Assembly: GCF_023242315.1 (NCBI RefSeq)
Contig: NZ_JALLIY010000007.1
Location: forward strand, 124,001 to 188,000
DNA length: 64,000 bases
Reading direction: 5' to 3'
Source of the DNA: Pseudomonas sp. MWU13-2105
GTDB taxonomy: Bacteria; Pseudomonadota; Gammaproteobacteria; Pseudomonadales; Pseudomonadaceae
Below, piece by piece: positions 8,189-17,629 of the stretch. The notes under the pieces are model-generated. The model was given only the letters and a program-made list of their open reading frames with translations, had not been told where the DNA came from and searched no databases. A program made the position numbers and the translations under genes. Position 1 is the first letter of the stretch. Each line of letters starts with the position of its first letter.

Positions 8189-9006
8189 TGAAGTTATCCA
8201 CAGCCCTGGCCTGTGCCATTGGCCTGGCTTGTTGCAGTTCACCACTGTTCGCCGCCGATGTACCGGGCAGCCACGACCTGGCGCTGGTACCGCGCCTGGC
8301 TGACGCGCAGATCGTCGACTATCGGGCCCCGGCCGAACTGGAGCGGATTTATCCACAGAGCGCGATCCGCAAGATCAGCAACCGCCTGCGCACCGATGCC
8401 CAGGTCAGTGCCCGTGGGCAGATGACTTCGGTGACCTACGAGTTGCCCCCCGAACACGGTGCCGACGAAGCCTTCACCGCGGCGCGCGAAGCCTTGCAAA
8501 AGGAGGGCGCGCAGTTGCTGTTCTGGTGCCAGGCCCGCGATTGCGGGGAAAACAGCCTGTGGGCCAATGAAGTGTTCGGCAACTCCACTTTATCCGGTGC
8601 CGACGATCAGCAGGCCTACCTGCTGCTGCGACTGGCGGCCCCGGCGGATAATTCGCTGGTCGCCCTGTACAGCATCACCCGTGGCAACCGCCGCGCCTAC
8701 CTGCATGTGGAGCAGTTCGCCTCCGCTTCGCCGCTGGGCGAATTGCTGCCCACCTCGGCGACCTTGCTGCGGGAACTGCGCGACACCGGCAAGCTCGACT
8801 TCCCGAAATTGGCCGGTGCGCCCCAGGACACCTGGGTCACCCTGATTTCCCGCGGCCTGAACCTGGACACGACCTCGCGGGTCAGCCTTTCGGGGACCGC
8901 CGCCGAGGCCTGGCGCCAGGCGCTGATGGCCCAGGGTGTGAGGGCCGCGCGGCTGGAGGTGGGCAGCGCCGCTTCCAATGGTTTGCACATCGAATTGCTG
9001 CGCTAG
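8185..9006 (+). CDS. DUF4892 family exported protein
   Basis: A 273-residue protein with a clear signal peptide (KLSTALACAIGLACCSSPLFA) and predicted cleavage before ADVPGSHD, so it is probably periplasmic. The mature part matches what I recall of DUF4892 proteins of Pseudomonas: an N-terminal segment ending near LFWCQARDCGENSLWANEVF and a C-terminal half with LISRGLNLDTTSRVSLSGTA that resembles OmpA-like peptidoglycan-contacting folds only loosely. The two cysteines in WCQARDC could form a disulfide. Two adjacent ATG codons (8185, 8188) can serve as start. Function unknown. Confidence 0.85.
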   Translation: MMKLSTALACAIGLACCSSPLFAADVPGSHDLALVPRLADAQIVDYRAPAELERIYPQSAIRKISNRLRTDAQVSARGQMTSVTYELPPEHGADEAFTAAREALQKEGAQLLFWCQARDCGENSLWANEVFGNSTLSGADDQQAYLLLRLAAPADNSLVALYSITRGNRRAYLHVEQFASASPLGELLPTSATLLRELRDTGKLDFPKLAGAPQDTWVTLISRGLNLDTTSRVSLSGTAAEAWRQALMAQGVRAARLEVGSAASNGLHIELLR

Positions 9007-9132
9007 AGGCTGTACGAAAGCCCCCCGAGAGACGATCATGCGCGTTTACGGCTGAACCCGGATCGTCTGTCGGTCAACGCCCGAGCCTGGCTTCGCCTAC
9101 GCTTTCATTGCCGCTCTTTGTCTGGAATACCC

Positions 9133-10185
9133 ATGCCCAATAATGATCGTCTGCTGGTGCAGATACTGCTCCTGGTGCTGTTCGGTGCCACCTTGTGGGT
9201 GCTGGCACCATTCTGGTCGGCGCTGTTCTGGGGCGCCGTGCTGGCGTTTGCCAGTTGGCCGCTGATGCGCCTGCTGACCCGCGCGCTCGGTCACCGCGAA
9301 TCCCTCGCGGCCGGGCTGCTGACCCTGGGCTGGATGTTGCTGGTGGCCGTGCCCCTGGTCTGGCTGGGGCTCAACCTGGCGGATCATGTGCGTGATGCGG
9401 TGACCTTTATCAAGGATGTCCAGGTTGACGGGCTGCCCGCGGCTCCGGCCTGGCTGGGTAGCGTGCCGATCGTCGGCGAACGCCTGGTGGGGGCCTGGAA
9501 CACCATCGACCAACAAGGCGCGGCCATGCTGGTGGCGATCAAGCCTTATCTGGGGCAGGTCGGTAACTGGCTGCTGGCGCGCAGTGCGCAGATCGGTGGC
9601 GGGATCCTCGAGCTGACCCTGAGTATCGTCTTCGTGTTCTTTTTCTACCGTGATGGTCCGCGGCTGGCGGCGTTTATCCACGGCCTGCTGGAGCGGCTGA
9701 TCGGCGAGCGTGCAGATTACTACCAGGAACTGGTGGCGGGCACGGTGCAGCGGGTGGTCAACGGTGTGATCGGCACGGCGGCGGCCCAGGCGGTACTGGC
9801 GCTGATCGGTTTCCTCATCGCCGGTATCCCGGGGGCATTGGTGCTGGGTATCGCGACCTTTCTGCTCAGCCTGATTCCCATGGGGCCGCCGCTGATCTGG
9901 ATTCCTGCCACGGCCTGGCTGGCCTGGAAAGGCGAGTACGGGATGGCGGTGTTTCTCGGGGTCTGGGGCACGTTCATCATCAGCGGCGTGGACAACGTGC
10001 TCAAGCCGTACCTGATCAGCCGTGGCGGCAACCTGCCGCTGGTGATTGTGTTGCTGGGCGTGTTCGGCGGCTTGATCGCCTTCGGCTTTATCGGGCTGTT
10101 TATCGGCCCGACCTTGCTGGCGGTGGCCTACAGCCTGTTGATCGACTGGAGCGGCAGCCAGTCGCGGCGCGAAGAGAAGTCCTGA
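9133..10185 (+). CDS. AI-2E family transporter (YdiK-like)
   Basis: A 350-residue inner-membrane protein with about seven to eight hydrophobic segments. Two lie at residues 7-60, one near 70-90, one with the sequence LSIVFVFFFYRDG around 165-178, and a cluster fills the C-terminal third. The FFFYRDG segment, the GxxxAxxQAxLAxIGF stretch and the final GPTLLAVAYSLL are hallmarks of the AI-2E/YdiK/PerM exporter family, whose substrates are mostly unproven despite the name. The ATG at 9133 is preferred over an in-frame TTG at 9118. It is probably monocistronic, followed by REP elements. Confidence 0.92.
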   Translation: MPNNDRLLVQILLLVLFGATLWVLAPFWSALFWGAVLAFASWPLMRLLTRALGHRESLAAGLLTLGWMLLVAVPLVWLGLNLADHVRDAVTFIKDVQVDGLPAAPAWLGSVPIVGERLVGAWNTIDQQGAAMLVAIKPYLGQVGNWLLARSAQIGGGILELTLSIVFVFFFYRDGPRLAAFIHGLLERLIGERADYYQELVAGTVQRVVNGVIGTAAAQAVLALIGFLIAGIPGALVLGIATFLLSLIPMGPPLIWIPATAWLAWKGEYGMAVFLGVWGTFIISGVDNVLKPYLISRGGNLPLVIVLLGVFGGLIAFGFIGLFIGPTLLAVAYSLLIDWSGSQSRREEKS

Positions 10186-10270
10186 TTCCAGGGCACGACA
10201 CGTTCCTTGGGCGCGGGCTGGCCCTGGAGGTTTTGCGGCGACTTGAGGTGTTGTGGTGGAGCGCGGTGTT

Positions 10271-10300
10271 GTGGGAGCCGGCTTGCCGGCGATGAGGCCC
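10271..10300. repeat. Single REP element
   Basis: GTGGGAGCCGGCTTGCCGGCG followed by ATGAGGCCC, the common Pseudomonas REP form, lies in the gap between the AI-2E transporter and the EF-hand gene. Confidence 0.85.
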
Positions 10301-10336
10301 TTGAGCATCGTATCGGCTGTTCGGACGCTAGCGAAC

Positions 10337-10427
10337 CTGTAGGAGCAGGGCTTGCCCGCGAAGCCTTTAGCGGTCTTGAAGGCCCATTCGCAGCTGTGCG
10401 GCGTCCCGCCAAGCCCGGCTCCTACAG
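10337..10427. repeat. REP pair in inverted orientation
   Basis: Arms CTGTAGGAGCAGGGCTTGCC (from 10337) and CCAAGCCCGGCTCCTACAG (to 10427) face each other. The right arm is degenerate in its core. Together with the preceding single REP this fills most of the 270-bp gap. Confidence 0.82.
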
Positions 10428-10455
10428 ATTACGTGGCGTTCTTTCAAACGCTGGA

Positions 10456-11328
10456 TCAGGCCGCGGCGGCAGTGACGTTACCGCTCTGTGCCACGGTCTG
10501 GCTCTTGAGGTTGACCATCAACCGACTCAGAGCCTCGGCGATGTTTTCCTGGGCGGTCTGGCTGTTGGTGCCCGAACCCGTACTCGAGCCGCTACCGGTG
10601 TTGCTGCTACCGCTGGCACTGGCCAGGGCCTGGAGCAGCAACGTGGTGGCGTTGAGGCTGGCGCTGGTGCTGGTGCTGCTGGTCGTGCCTGTGGTCGAAC
10701 TGCTGGACGAGCTGCCCTGCAAGGCGCTGGTCAATTCGGCCTGGCTGATGCTGCCGTCGCCATTGCTGTCCAGTTCGCTGAACAGGTCGGTGGCGGACAC
10801 CGTTTGTGGCGGCGGTGGTGGCGGCTGGATCCCGGACAGGGCGGAAGCCAACTCGCTGCTGCTGATGCTGCCGCTGTTGTCGCTGTCCAGGGCGCTGAAC
10901 ATCGAGGCGCTGTCGGCGCTGCTGCCGGCATTGGTCAGCCCGGCGGCCAGTTCGCTGCTGCTGACGGAACCGTCACCATTGGTGTCCAGGGCCTTGAGCA
11001 GGGCGTCGGCCAGTTGGGTATCGGGTTTGCCGTCGCCACCGCCATGACCGTGCGGCTTCATCGCCGACAGTTCAGTGGCGCTGATGGTGCCGCTGCCGTC
11101 GGTGTCCAGCGTGCTGAAATTCTGGCTCAGGTCATTGAGCACTTTGCTGCCGCTGTTCTGCGACAGGGCGGCGTTCAGTTCGTCCTTGCTGATGGAGCCG
11201 TCGCCATTGGTGTCGAGCTTGGCGAGCAGCTGCTTCTGGAACTGTTGCTGGCGTTGCGTCGCCGTCGTGCTGCTGGTGTTGTAACCGGTATAGCTCGAGT
11301 AGTTGCTGACGCTACTGATCGTGCTCAT
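10456..11328 (-). CDS. Five-EF-hand calcium-binding protein (XopAW-like)
   Basis: A 290-residue protein with five canonical EF-hand loops, all with D at position 1 and E at position 12: DTNGDGSISKDE, DTDGSGTISATE, DTNGDGSVSSSE, DSDNSGSISSSE and DSNGDGSISQAE. There is a PPPPPP linker before the fifth loop, then a long Ser/Thr/Gly-rich tail ending in a short helix. There is no signal peptide; the N-terminus is Ser/Thr/Tyr-rich (MSTISSVSNYSSYTGYNTSS), as in many type III secreted proteins. The same family in plant pathogens is named XopAW, a calcium-binding effector, but homologues occur in strains without an obvious host. The ATG at 11328 has AGGGAG upstream. No secretion genes are nearby, so an effector role is only an inference. 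Confidence 0.88.
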   Translation of the reverse strand: MSTISSVSNYSSYTGYNTSSTTATQRQQQFQKQLLAKLDTNGDGSISKDELNAALSQNSGSKVLNDLSQNFSTLDTDGSGTISATELSAMKPHGHGGGDGKPDTQLADALLKALDTNGDGSVSSSELAAGLTNAGSSADSASMFSALDSDNSGSISSSELASALSGIQPPPPPPQTVSATDLFSELDSNGDGSISQAELTSALQGSSSSSSTTGTTSSTSTSASLNATTLLLQALASASGSSNTGSGSSTGSGTNSQTAQENIAEALSRLMVNLKSQTVAQSGNVTAAAA

Positions 11329-11443
11329 AAGTGCACACTCCCTAGGTGTTGGCAAAGCCGATGACGGTACACCGGCTTGTGCAGCCTCCAAGGCTCAGGT
11401 GTCGAGGGTATGTGGGCTTTGTACCGGTTGTTACACAGAGCGC

Positions 11444-12487
11444 TCAGGCCCGGGGTAGACGGACCACGGCGGTCAGGCCGCCGCCCGGGGTTTCTTCCAG
11501 GGTCAGCTCGCCACCCAGGCGCTGGGCCGCTTCCCGGGCAATGGTCATGCCCAGGCCGACACCGCCGGAGTTGCGGTTGCGCGAACCTTCCAAGCGAAAG
11601 AAGGGTTCGAACACCGCCTCGCGTTTCTCCGCGGCAATCCCCGGGCCATGGTCGATGACCCGGATCAGCAGTTGCCGGCGCCCGTCTTCCAGGGTGATCA
11701 GGGCATCGCCGGCGTAGCGCAGGGCGTTGTCCAGCAGGTTGTTCAGGCACGAACGCAAGGCCATGGGCTGCACCAGCAACGGCGCGCAATGGCCGCTGGC
11801 CTGGACCCGTGAGCCCTGGTCCTGGGCATTTTCGCAGAGCGACTCGACCAGGGCCTGGACGTCCATCCATTGCATCGCCTCGCTGGTGCGCTGCTCATGC
11901 AGGTAGCTGAGGGTGGCGTCGAGCATGCCGATCATGTCGTCCAGGTCCTGGCGCATCTGGCCCTGGAGTTTCATGTCGTCGACCTGTTCGAGGCGCAGCT
12001 TGAGGCGCGACAGCGGCGTGCGCAGGTCGTGGGACACGGCCCCGAGCATGCGCCCGCGTTGTTGTACCTGCTCGCGGATGCGTTGTTGCATCAGGTTGAA
12101 GGTGATGGCCGCCAGGCGTGCCTCACGCGGGCCCGTTTCATCCAGCGGCGGGCTGTTGAGGTCTTCGCTCAAGCGTGTAGCGGCATCGCTCAGGCGCTGG
12201 ATCGGTCGGGACAGCAGCTTGGCGCCGTACCAGGCGGCAATCACCAGGGAAATCATCTGGAACGTCAGAGGCACCAACGGCCCACCAAACCAGGGTCTGG
12301 GCGGGCGGTGCGGACGTGGCGGCGGATGGTTGGGGTCGAAGTTCTCCATCATGCCGGGAGGTGGCGGTGGCGGAGGAGGGCCGCCGTAGTGATGAAACCA
12401 GAGAAACGCGAGCAAATGGGCAAGGATGATCGCCACCAGCGACACGCCGAACAGGCGACCGAACAGCGTGTCGAGGCGTGCGCGCAT
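11444..12487 (-). CDS. Two-component sensor histidine kinase
   Basis: A 347-residue inner-membrane kinase. TM1 is at about 13-31 and TM2 at about 70-88. The periplasmic loop between them is only about 38 residues and is a proline/histidine-rich run (eight consecutive prolines, then HPPPRPHRPPRPW). HAMP follows at about 90-140. HisKA has His153 in [20 protein letters not shown], then come the N box NLLDNALRYAG, the G1 box DHGPGIAAEKR and the G2 box GGVGLGMTIA. The start overlaps the stop of the regulator gene by one base, so the pair is coupled. The loop is too small for a classic ligand domain, so sensing may be by metal, membrane state or a partner protein. Signal unknown. Confidence 0.93.
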   Translation of the reverse strand: MRARLDTLFGRLFGVSLVAIILAHLLAFLWFHHYGGPPPPPPPPGMMENFDPNHPPPRPHRPPRPWFGGPLVPLTFQMISLVIAAWYGAKLLSRPIQRLSDAATRLSEDLNSPPLDETGPREARLAAITFNLMQQRIREQVQQRGRMLGAVSHDLRTPLSRLKLRLEQVDDMKLQGQMRQDLDDMIGMLDATLSYLHEQRTSEAMQWMDVQALVESLCENAQDQGSRVQASGHCAPLLVQPMALRSCLNNLLDNALRYAGDALITLEDGRRQLLIRVIDHGPGIAAEKREAVFEPFFRLEGSRNRNSGGVGLGMTIAREAAQRLGGELTLEETPGGGLTAVVRLPRA

Positions 12488-13251
12488 CAGCCGATTTCTC
12501 TCGCATCGAACAGGTAGCCTTCACCCCGTACGGTCTTGATCAGTTGCGGCGACTTCGGATCGTCACCGAGTTTCTGGCGCAGGCGCGAGACCAGCAGGTC
12601 GATGCTACGGTCGAAGGCCTCGATGGAGCGACCGCGAGCGGCGTCGAGCAACTGCTCGCGGCTGAGCACCCGGCGTGGGCGTTCGATGAAGACCCAGAGC
12701 AGCCGGAACTCGGCGTTGGACAGCGGCACCACCAGCCCGTCGTCGGCGATCAGCTGGCGCAGCACGCTGTTCAGGCGCCAGTTGTCGAAGCGGATATTGG
12801 CTCGCTGTTCGGTACGGTCGTCGCGCACCCGGCGCAGGATGGTCTGGATGCGCGCCACCAGTTCCCGTGGTTCGAAGGGCTTGGCCATGTAGTCGTCGGC
12901 GCCCAGTTCCAGGCCGATGATGCGGTCGGTGGGTTCGCAACGGGCGGTGAGCATCAGGATCGGGATGTCCGATTCGGTGCGCAGCCAGCGACACAGCGAC
13001 AGGCCGTCTTCACCCGGAAGCATCAGGTCGAGGACCACTACGTCGAAGGTTTCCAACTGCAAGGCCTGGCGCATGGCGGAGCCGTCCGTGACCCCGGTGG
13101 CCTGGATGCTGAAGCGTGCCAGGTAGTCGATCAGCAGTTCGCGGATGGGAATATCGTCATCGACGATCAGCGCGCGGACATTCCAGCGCTTGTCATCGCC
13201 CGTTGGAAGCGATTTGTTGACATCAGCCAGAGGAGCGGGAGTGTTCTGCAT
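12487..13251 (-). CDS. OmpR-family response regulator
   Basis: A 254-residue regulator. The receiver has acidic residues DDD at 31-33, phosphoacceptor Asp75 in VVVLDLMLPGEDG, the T/S switch in LMLTARCEPTDR and Lys in DDYMAKPFEP. A C-terminal winged-helix domain follows (LSNAEFRLLWVFIERPRRVL, then VSRLRQKLGDDP). It carries an extra N-terminal stretch of about 25 residues before the receiver. It is the cognate partner of the downstream kinase. It is divergent from kdpF, with 357 bp between them, but kdpDE is a separate system, so this pair need not control kdp. The target regulon is not evident. Confidence 0.94.
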   Translation of the reverse strand: MQNTPAPLADVNKSLPTGDDKRWNVRALIVDDDIPIRELLIDYLARFSIQATGVTDGSAMRQALQLETFDVVVLDLMLPGEDGLSLCRWLRTESDIPILMLTARCEPTDRIIGLELGADDYMAKPFEPRELVARIQTILRRVRDDRTEQRANIRFDNWRLNSVLRQLIADDGLVVPLSNAEFRLLWVFIERPRRVLSREQLLDAARGRSIEAFDRSIDLLVSRLRQKLGDDPKSPQLIKTVRGEGYLFDAREIG

Positions 13252-13608
13252 GCGTGCGATTATCTACCGGTAAGCAGCCAGTGCCTGATGAGCAGGGCGA
13301 CCGCGAATTGTTGCAGGATAGATACCCGGCCCGAAGCCAGGAATCCCTTTCAAGTGTAGCCATGCAAGAAGCTACAGGGGGTGGATGTTGGCCGCTTGTC
13401 GGTTGTGTATCTGGAATGATACAGACATTCTCCGTCAAACCGCCTATCACCCTGGAACCCGTACGGATTCTAGGGCGTAAGTCCTACGTAAAGGCACTCT
13501 TTACGCCTTCTTTACGCATCGCCCCCGGCGTCGCTCTCGTTCCTTTACGGCCTCCCTCACGACAATAAGCCCCACACACGGCCGTTGCCGTACCAAGGGG
13601 GAAATTCC
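13252..13608. promoter_or_regulatory. Divergent control region between the two-component genes and kdpF
   Basis: This 357-bp gap has no convincing gene. Its kdp-proximal part holds repeated TTTACG motifs. Two exact copies of TTTACGC at 13500-13506 and 13511-13517 are 11 bp apart, a direct repeat on one face of the helix as OmpR-family regulators (KdpE here) prefer. Further related copies are at 13482-13492 (inverted form CGTAAG/ACGTAAAG) and 13544-13550. A ribosome-binding site AAGGGGG lies before kdpF. The promoter boxes themselves are not clear. Confidence 0.55.
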
Positions 13609-13698
13609 ATGAGCATTCTGGACGGGGTGTCACTGCTGTTGGCTGTGGCGCTGTTCATTTATCTACTGGTCGCGCTGTTGCGCGCGGACCGGAACTAG
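13609..13698 (+). CDS. kdpF: Potassium-transporting ATPase small subunit KdpF
   Basis: A 29-codon gene encoding a single-helix hydrophobic peptide (MSILDGVSLLLAVALFIYLL then VALLRADRN), matching KdpF in length and pattern. KdpF is a lipid-like stabiliser of the KdpABC complex in the inner membrane. ATG at 13609 has AAGGGGG nine bases upstream. It lies 11 bp before kdpA and is the first gene of the operon. Confidence 0.93.
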   Translation: MSILDGVSLLLAVALFIYLLVALLRADRN

Positions 13699-13709
13699 GA
13701 GCGGCAGGT

Positions 13710-15404
13710 ATGCACAGTTATGACTATTTGCTGATCCTGGCGTTTCTCGTGCTGGTGCTTGCGCCCGCACCGGCATTGGGACGGTTTTATTACAATGTGA
13801 TGGAAGGCCAGCGGACCTGGCTGACGCCGGTGTTCGGGCCAGTGGAGCGGGCCTGTTATCGCCTGTCCGGGGTGGACGCCAGCAGCGAACAGAGCTGGCA
13901 GAAATACGCCCTGGCGTTGCTCGCCTTCAACTTCGCGGGCTTCCTGCTGTTGTTCACGATCCTGCTGTTCCAGCAGTATTTGCCGCTCAACCCGCAGAAT
14001 CTGCCGGGCCTGGAGTGGACCCTGTCGTTCAATACCGCCGTCAGTTTCATGACCAACACCAACTGGCAGAACTACAGCGGTGAAGCCTCGCTGAGCTACC
14101 TGAGCCAGATGGCCGGCCTGACCGTGCAGAACTTTCTCAGCGCCGCCACCGGCCTGGCCGTGCTGGTCGCGCTGTGCCGTGGTATCGCTCGGCGCTCGGC
14201 GGCGACCCTGGGCAACTTCTGGGTCGACATGACCCGTGCCACCCTCTACGGCCTGTTGCCGATGTGCCTGGTGATGGCGCTGTTCCTTGTCTGGCAGGGC
14301 GTACCGCAGACCTTCGCGCACTACGTCAATGCCGTGACGATGCAGGGCGTCGACCAGGTCATTCCCCTGGGGCCGGCGGCCAGCCAGATCGCGATCAAGC
14401 AGTTGGGCACCAACGGCGGCGGCTTCTTCGGCGTCAACTCGGCCCATCCGTTCGAAAACCCTACCGCCCTGAGCGACCTGATCGAACTGGTATCGATCAT
14501 CCTGATTCCGGCGGCACTGGTCTTCACCTTCGGGCATTACGTCAAGGACCTGCGCCAGAGCCGGGCAATCATGGGTTGCATGCTGGCCCTGCTGTTGATC
14601 GGCGGCGCGGTCTCGCTGTATGCCGAGTATCAGCCGAACCCGGCGCTGCACAACCCGCTGGTGGAGCAGACCGCTCCGCTGGAAGGCAAGGAGGCCCGCT
14701 TCGGGACCACCGCCAGCGTGCTCTGGGCGGTGACCACCACGGCGGCTTCGAACGGTTCGGTCAATGCCATGCATGACAGCCTCAACCCGCTGAGCGGGAT
14801 GGTGGCGCTGGTCAACATGATGGTCGGCGAGGTGATCTTCGGCGGCGTTGGCGCCGGCCTCTACGGCATGTTGCTGAACGTGCTGATCGCGGTATTCCTC
14901 GCCGGCCTGATGATCGGTCGTACTCCGGAATACCTGGGCAAGAAGCTCCAGGCCAAGGAAGTGCAACTGTTGGTGGTGACCTTGCTGGTGATGCCGGTGG
15001 GCACCCTTGTGCTCGGCGCGCTGGCTGCCAGCCTGCCCGGGCCGGCCGCCGCGATCAGCAACCCGGGACCCCATGGTTTCAGCCAGTTGCTCTACGCCTA
15101 CACCTCGGCCTCGGCCAACAACGGTTCGGCGTTCGGCGGTTTCAGCGCCAACACCACGTTCCACAACCTGATGATGAGCTTGAGCATGCTGCTCGGCCGC
15201 TTCGGCTACATCCTCCCGGTACTGGCCCTGGCCGGTAGCCTGGCGATGAAAAAGACCGCGCCGATTGGCCAAAACAGCTTTCCGACCCATGGCCTGCTGT
15301 TCGTCACGCTGTTGACGGTGACCATCCTGCTGGTGGGTGGCTTGACCTTCCTGCCGACGCTGGCGTTGGGACCGATTGCCGAACACTTGAGCATGGGCTT
15401 CTGA
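13710..15404 (+). CDS. kdpA: Potassium-transporting ATPase subunit A (K+ channel-like)
   Basis: A 564-residue inner-membrane subunit that binds and translocates potassium; it belongs to the Trk/Ktr/HKT superfamily with four M1-P-M2 repeats. The four filter regions are visible: [48 protein letters not shown] and [14 protein letters not shown]. About ten hydrophobic segments span the length. The size matches family members (about 557-570). It starts 11 bp after kdpF and ends 7 bp before kdpB. High-affinity uptake is expected under potassium limitation. Confidence 0.98.
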   Translation: MHSYDYLLILAFLVLVLAPAPALGRFYYNVMEGQRTWLTPVFGPVERACYRLSGVDASSEQSWQKYALALLAFNFAGFLLLFTILLFQQYLPLNPQNLPGLEWTLSFNTAVSFMTNTNWQNYSGEASLSYLSQMAGLTVQNFLSAATGLAVLVALCRGIARRSAATLGNFWVDMTRATLYGLLPMCLVMALFLVWQGVPQTFAHYVNAVTMQGVDQVIPLGPAASQIAIKQLGTNGGGFFGVNSAHPFENPTALSDLIELVSIILIPAALVFTFGHYVKDLRQSRAIMGCMLALLLIGGAVSLYAEYQPNPALHNPLVEQTAPLEGKEARFGTTASVLWAVTTTAASNGSVNAMHDSLNPLSGMVALVNMMVGEVIFGGVGAGLYGMLLNVLIAVFLAGLMIGRTPEYLGKKLQAKEVQLLVVTLLVMPVGTLVLGALAASLPGPAAAISNPGPHGFSQLLYAYTSASANNGSAFGGFSANTTFHNLMMSLSMLLGRFGYILPVLALAGSLAMKKTAPIGQNSFPTHGLLFVTLLTVTILLVGGLTFLPTLALGPIAEHLSMGF

Positions 15405-15411
15405 GGATTTG

Positions 15412-17469
15412 ATGATGAATATGCCTCTACCCGCAACAAAACCGGCTGTGGTGGAACAGCCCAAGACCGCGATCTCCGCCCTCTGGCGTCCGGCCCTGGT
15501 CCAGGCCTTTGTCAAACTTGACCCGCGCCAGCTGCAACGGGCGCCGGTGATGTTCGTGGTCGAACTGACGGCGATCCTGACCACCATCCTGTGCTTTGTG
15601 CCGGACAACACGGTTTCGACCTTTATTGCCGCGCAGATCGCCCTCTGGCTGTGGTTCACCGTGTTGTTCGCCAACTTTGCCGAGGCCTTGGCCGAAGGTC
15701 GCGGCAAGGCCCGCGCCGACAGCCTGAAAGCTGGTAGCGAAGGGCTGGTGGCCCATCGCCGCAAGGCCAATGGCAGCTTCGAGTCGGTTCCGGCCGCCAA
15801 CCTGCGCAAAGGCGACGTGGTACGGGTGTCCGCAGGGGAAATGATTCCCGGCGACGGCGAGGTGATCGAAGGGATCGCCGCGGTCAACGAAGCGGCGATT
15901 ACCGGCGAATCCGCCCCGGTGATCCGCGAGTCCGGCGGCGACCGTTCGGCGGTCACCGGCAATACCCGGCTGGTCTCCGACTGGTTGATCGTGCGCATCA
16001 CCGCCAACCCCGGTGAGTCGACCCTGGATCGCATGATCGCCCTGGTGGAAGGCGCCAAGCGCCAGAAGACCCCCAACGAAGTGGCGCTGGACATCCTGCT
16101 GATCGGCCTGACCCTGATCTTCCTGCTGGTGGTGGTGACCCTGCAACCGTTCGCCCACTTCTCCGGCGGCAGCCTGCCGCTGGTGTTCCTGGTGGCACTG
16201 CTGGTGACCCTGATTCCGACCACCATCGGCGGCCTGCTCTCGGCCATCGGTATCGCCGGGATGGACCGCCTGGTGCGCCTGAACGTGATCGCCAAGTCCG
16301 GCCGCGCGGTGGAAGCGGCGGGCGACGTGCACGTGCTGTTGCTGGACAAGACCGGCACCATCACCTTCGGTAACCGTCGTTGCACGGCGGTCTATGCCAC
16401 TCCTGGCGTCAGCGCCAAGGAACTGGCTGAAGGCGCCTTGCTGGCCTCGCTGGCGGACGACACCGCCGAAGGCAAGTCGATTGTCGAGTACCTGCGCGAA
16501 CTGCACCCACAGCAAGAACCGCCGGCGAGCGAACTGACCGCCGTGCCGTTCAGTGCCGAAACCCGTCTGTCGGGTGTCGATTACCAGGGCCGGGTGTATC
16601 GCAAGGGCGCGGTGGATTCGTTGCTGGCCTTTGTCGGCCAGAAGCGCAGCGACCTGTCGCCGGTGCTGTCCCGTGAAGTCGACCGGATCGCCCAGAGCGG
16701 CGGTACGCCCTTGCTGGTCTGCGCCGATGGCCGGCTGCTCGGGGCCATTCACCTGAAGGACGTGGTCAAGCCGGGCATCCGTGACCGCTTCGCCGAGTTG
16801 CGCAAGCTGGGTATCCGCACCGTGATGGTGACCGGCGACAACCCGCTGACCGCCGCGGCGATCGCCGCGGAAGCGGGGGTTGACGATGTCCTGGCCGAGG
16901 CCACCCCGGAGAAGAAGCTGGCGCGGATTCGCCTGGAACAGAACGACGGTCGTCTGGTGGCGATGTGCGGTGACGGTGCCAACGACGCCCCGGCACTGGC
17001 CCAGGCCGACGTGGGCATGGCGATGAACGATGGCACCCAGGCGGCGCGGGAGGCGGCGAACATGGTCGACCTCGACAGCGACCCGACCAAGCTGCTGGAC
17101 GTGGTGCAGATCGGCAAGGAATTGCTGGTAACGCGGGGGGCGCTGACCACCTTCTCGATTGCCAACGACGTGGCCAAGTACTTCGCCATCCTGCCGGCCC
17201 TGTTCGCCTCTATTTATCCACAGCTGGGCGTGCTCAACGTCATGCACCTGACCAGCCCGCAGAGCGCGATCCTCTCGGCGATCGTGTTCAACGCCCTGAT
17301 CATCGTCGTGCTGATCCCGCTGGCCCTGCGTGGCGTGCGGGTACAGGCGGCGAGCGCCGCGCATCTGTTGCGGCGCAACCTGCTGATCTACGGGCTGGGT
17401 GGGATCGTGGTGCCGTTCCTGGGGATCAAGGCCATCGACATGCTGCTGACGGCGCTGCACCTGGTGTGA
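15412..17469 (+). CDS. kdpB: Potassium-transporting P-type ATPase subunit B
   Basis: A 685-residue catalytic subunit that hydrolyses ATP to drive potassium through KdpA. The actuator domain has [20 protein letters not shown] (TGES loop). The phosphorylation site is [14 protein letters not shown] with Asp312. The hinge and Mg-binding motif are [15 protein letters not shown] and [19 protein letters not shown]. The seven hydrophobic segments are as expected. The start is ATG 15412, with GAGG just upstream; a second ATG follows immediately. A REP pair separates it from kdpC, which is unusual inside an operon. Confidence 0.98.
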   Translation: MMNMPLPATKPAVVEQPKTAISALWRPALVQAFVKLDPRQLQRAPVMFVVELTAILTTILCFVPDNTVSTFIAAQIALWLWFTVLFANFAEALAEGRGKARADSLKAGSEGLVAHRRKANGSFESVPAANLRKGDVVRVSAGEMIPGDGEVIEGIAAVNEAAITGESAPVIRESGGDRSAVTGNTRLVSDWLIVRITANPGESTLDRMIALVEGAKRQKTPNEVALDILLIGLTLIFLLVVVTLQPFAHFSGGSLPLVFLVALLVTLIPTTIGGLLSAIGIAGMDRLVRLNVIAKSGRAVEAAGDVHVLLLDKTGTITFGNRRCTAVYATPGVSAKELAEGALLASLADDTAEGKSIVEYLRELHPQQEPPASELTAVPFSAETRLSGVDYQGRVYRKGAVDSLLAFVGQKRSDLSPVLSREVDRIAQSGGTPLLVCADGRLLGAIHLKDVVKPGIRDRFAELRKLGIRTVMVTGDNPLTAAAIAAEAGVDDVLAEATPEKKLARIRLEQNDGRLVAMCGDGANDAPALAQADVGMAMNDGTQAAREAANMVDLDSDPTKLLDVVQIGKELLVTRGALTTFSIANDVAKYFAILPALFASIYPQLGVLNVMHLTSPQSAILSAIVFNALIIVVLIPLALRGVRVQAASAAHLLRRNLLIYGLGGIVVPFLGIKAIDMLLTALHLV

Positions 17470-17470
17470 T

Positions 17471-17598
17471 GTAGCGAGCTTGCCCGCGATATCTCTGGCA
17501 AGCGCATGAAAACTGTAGGAGCCGGCTTGCCGGCGATAGCGACCGATCAGGCGATGCAAGGCTTACTGGCCTCATCGCCGGCAAGCCGGCTCCTGCAG
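17471..17598. repeat. REP half-site plus inverted REP pair inside the kdp operon
   Basis: A half-element TAGCGAGCTTGCCCGCGAT lies at 17472-17490. A full inverted pair follows: arms starting CTGTAGGAGCCGGCTTGCC at 17513 and ending GGCAAGCCGGCTCCTGCAG at 17598. They fill the 160-bp gap between kdpB and kdpC. A stem of this strength in the mRNA could slow 3'-5' decay of kdpFAB relative to kdpC; that is inference. Confidence 0.88.
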
Positions 17599-17629
17599 GT
17601 TGTGTACCCCTGAATTCGAGGAATTGAAC

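Noticed and set aside
9031..9067. Inverted AGACGATC / GATCGTCT near the DUF4892 stop as a terminator
   Set aside because: Arms of only 8 bp with a 21-base loop and no T run; too weak to call.
13695..17559. Long minus-strand frames (896 and 710 codons) over kdpA and kdpB
   Set aside because: Antisense shadows of a well-identified operon; no ribosome-binding site or recognised domain.
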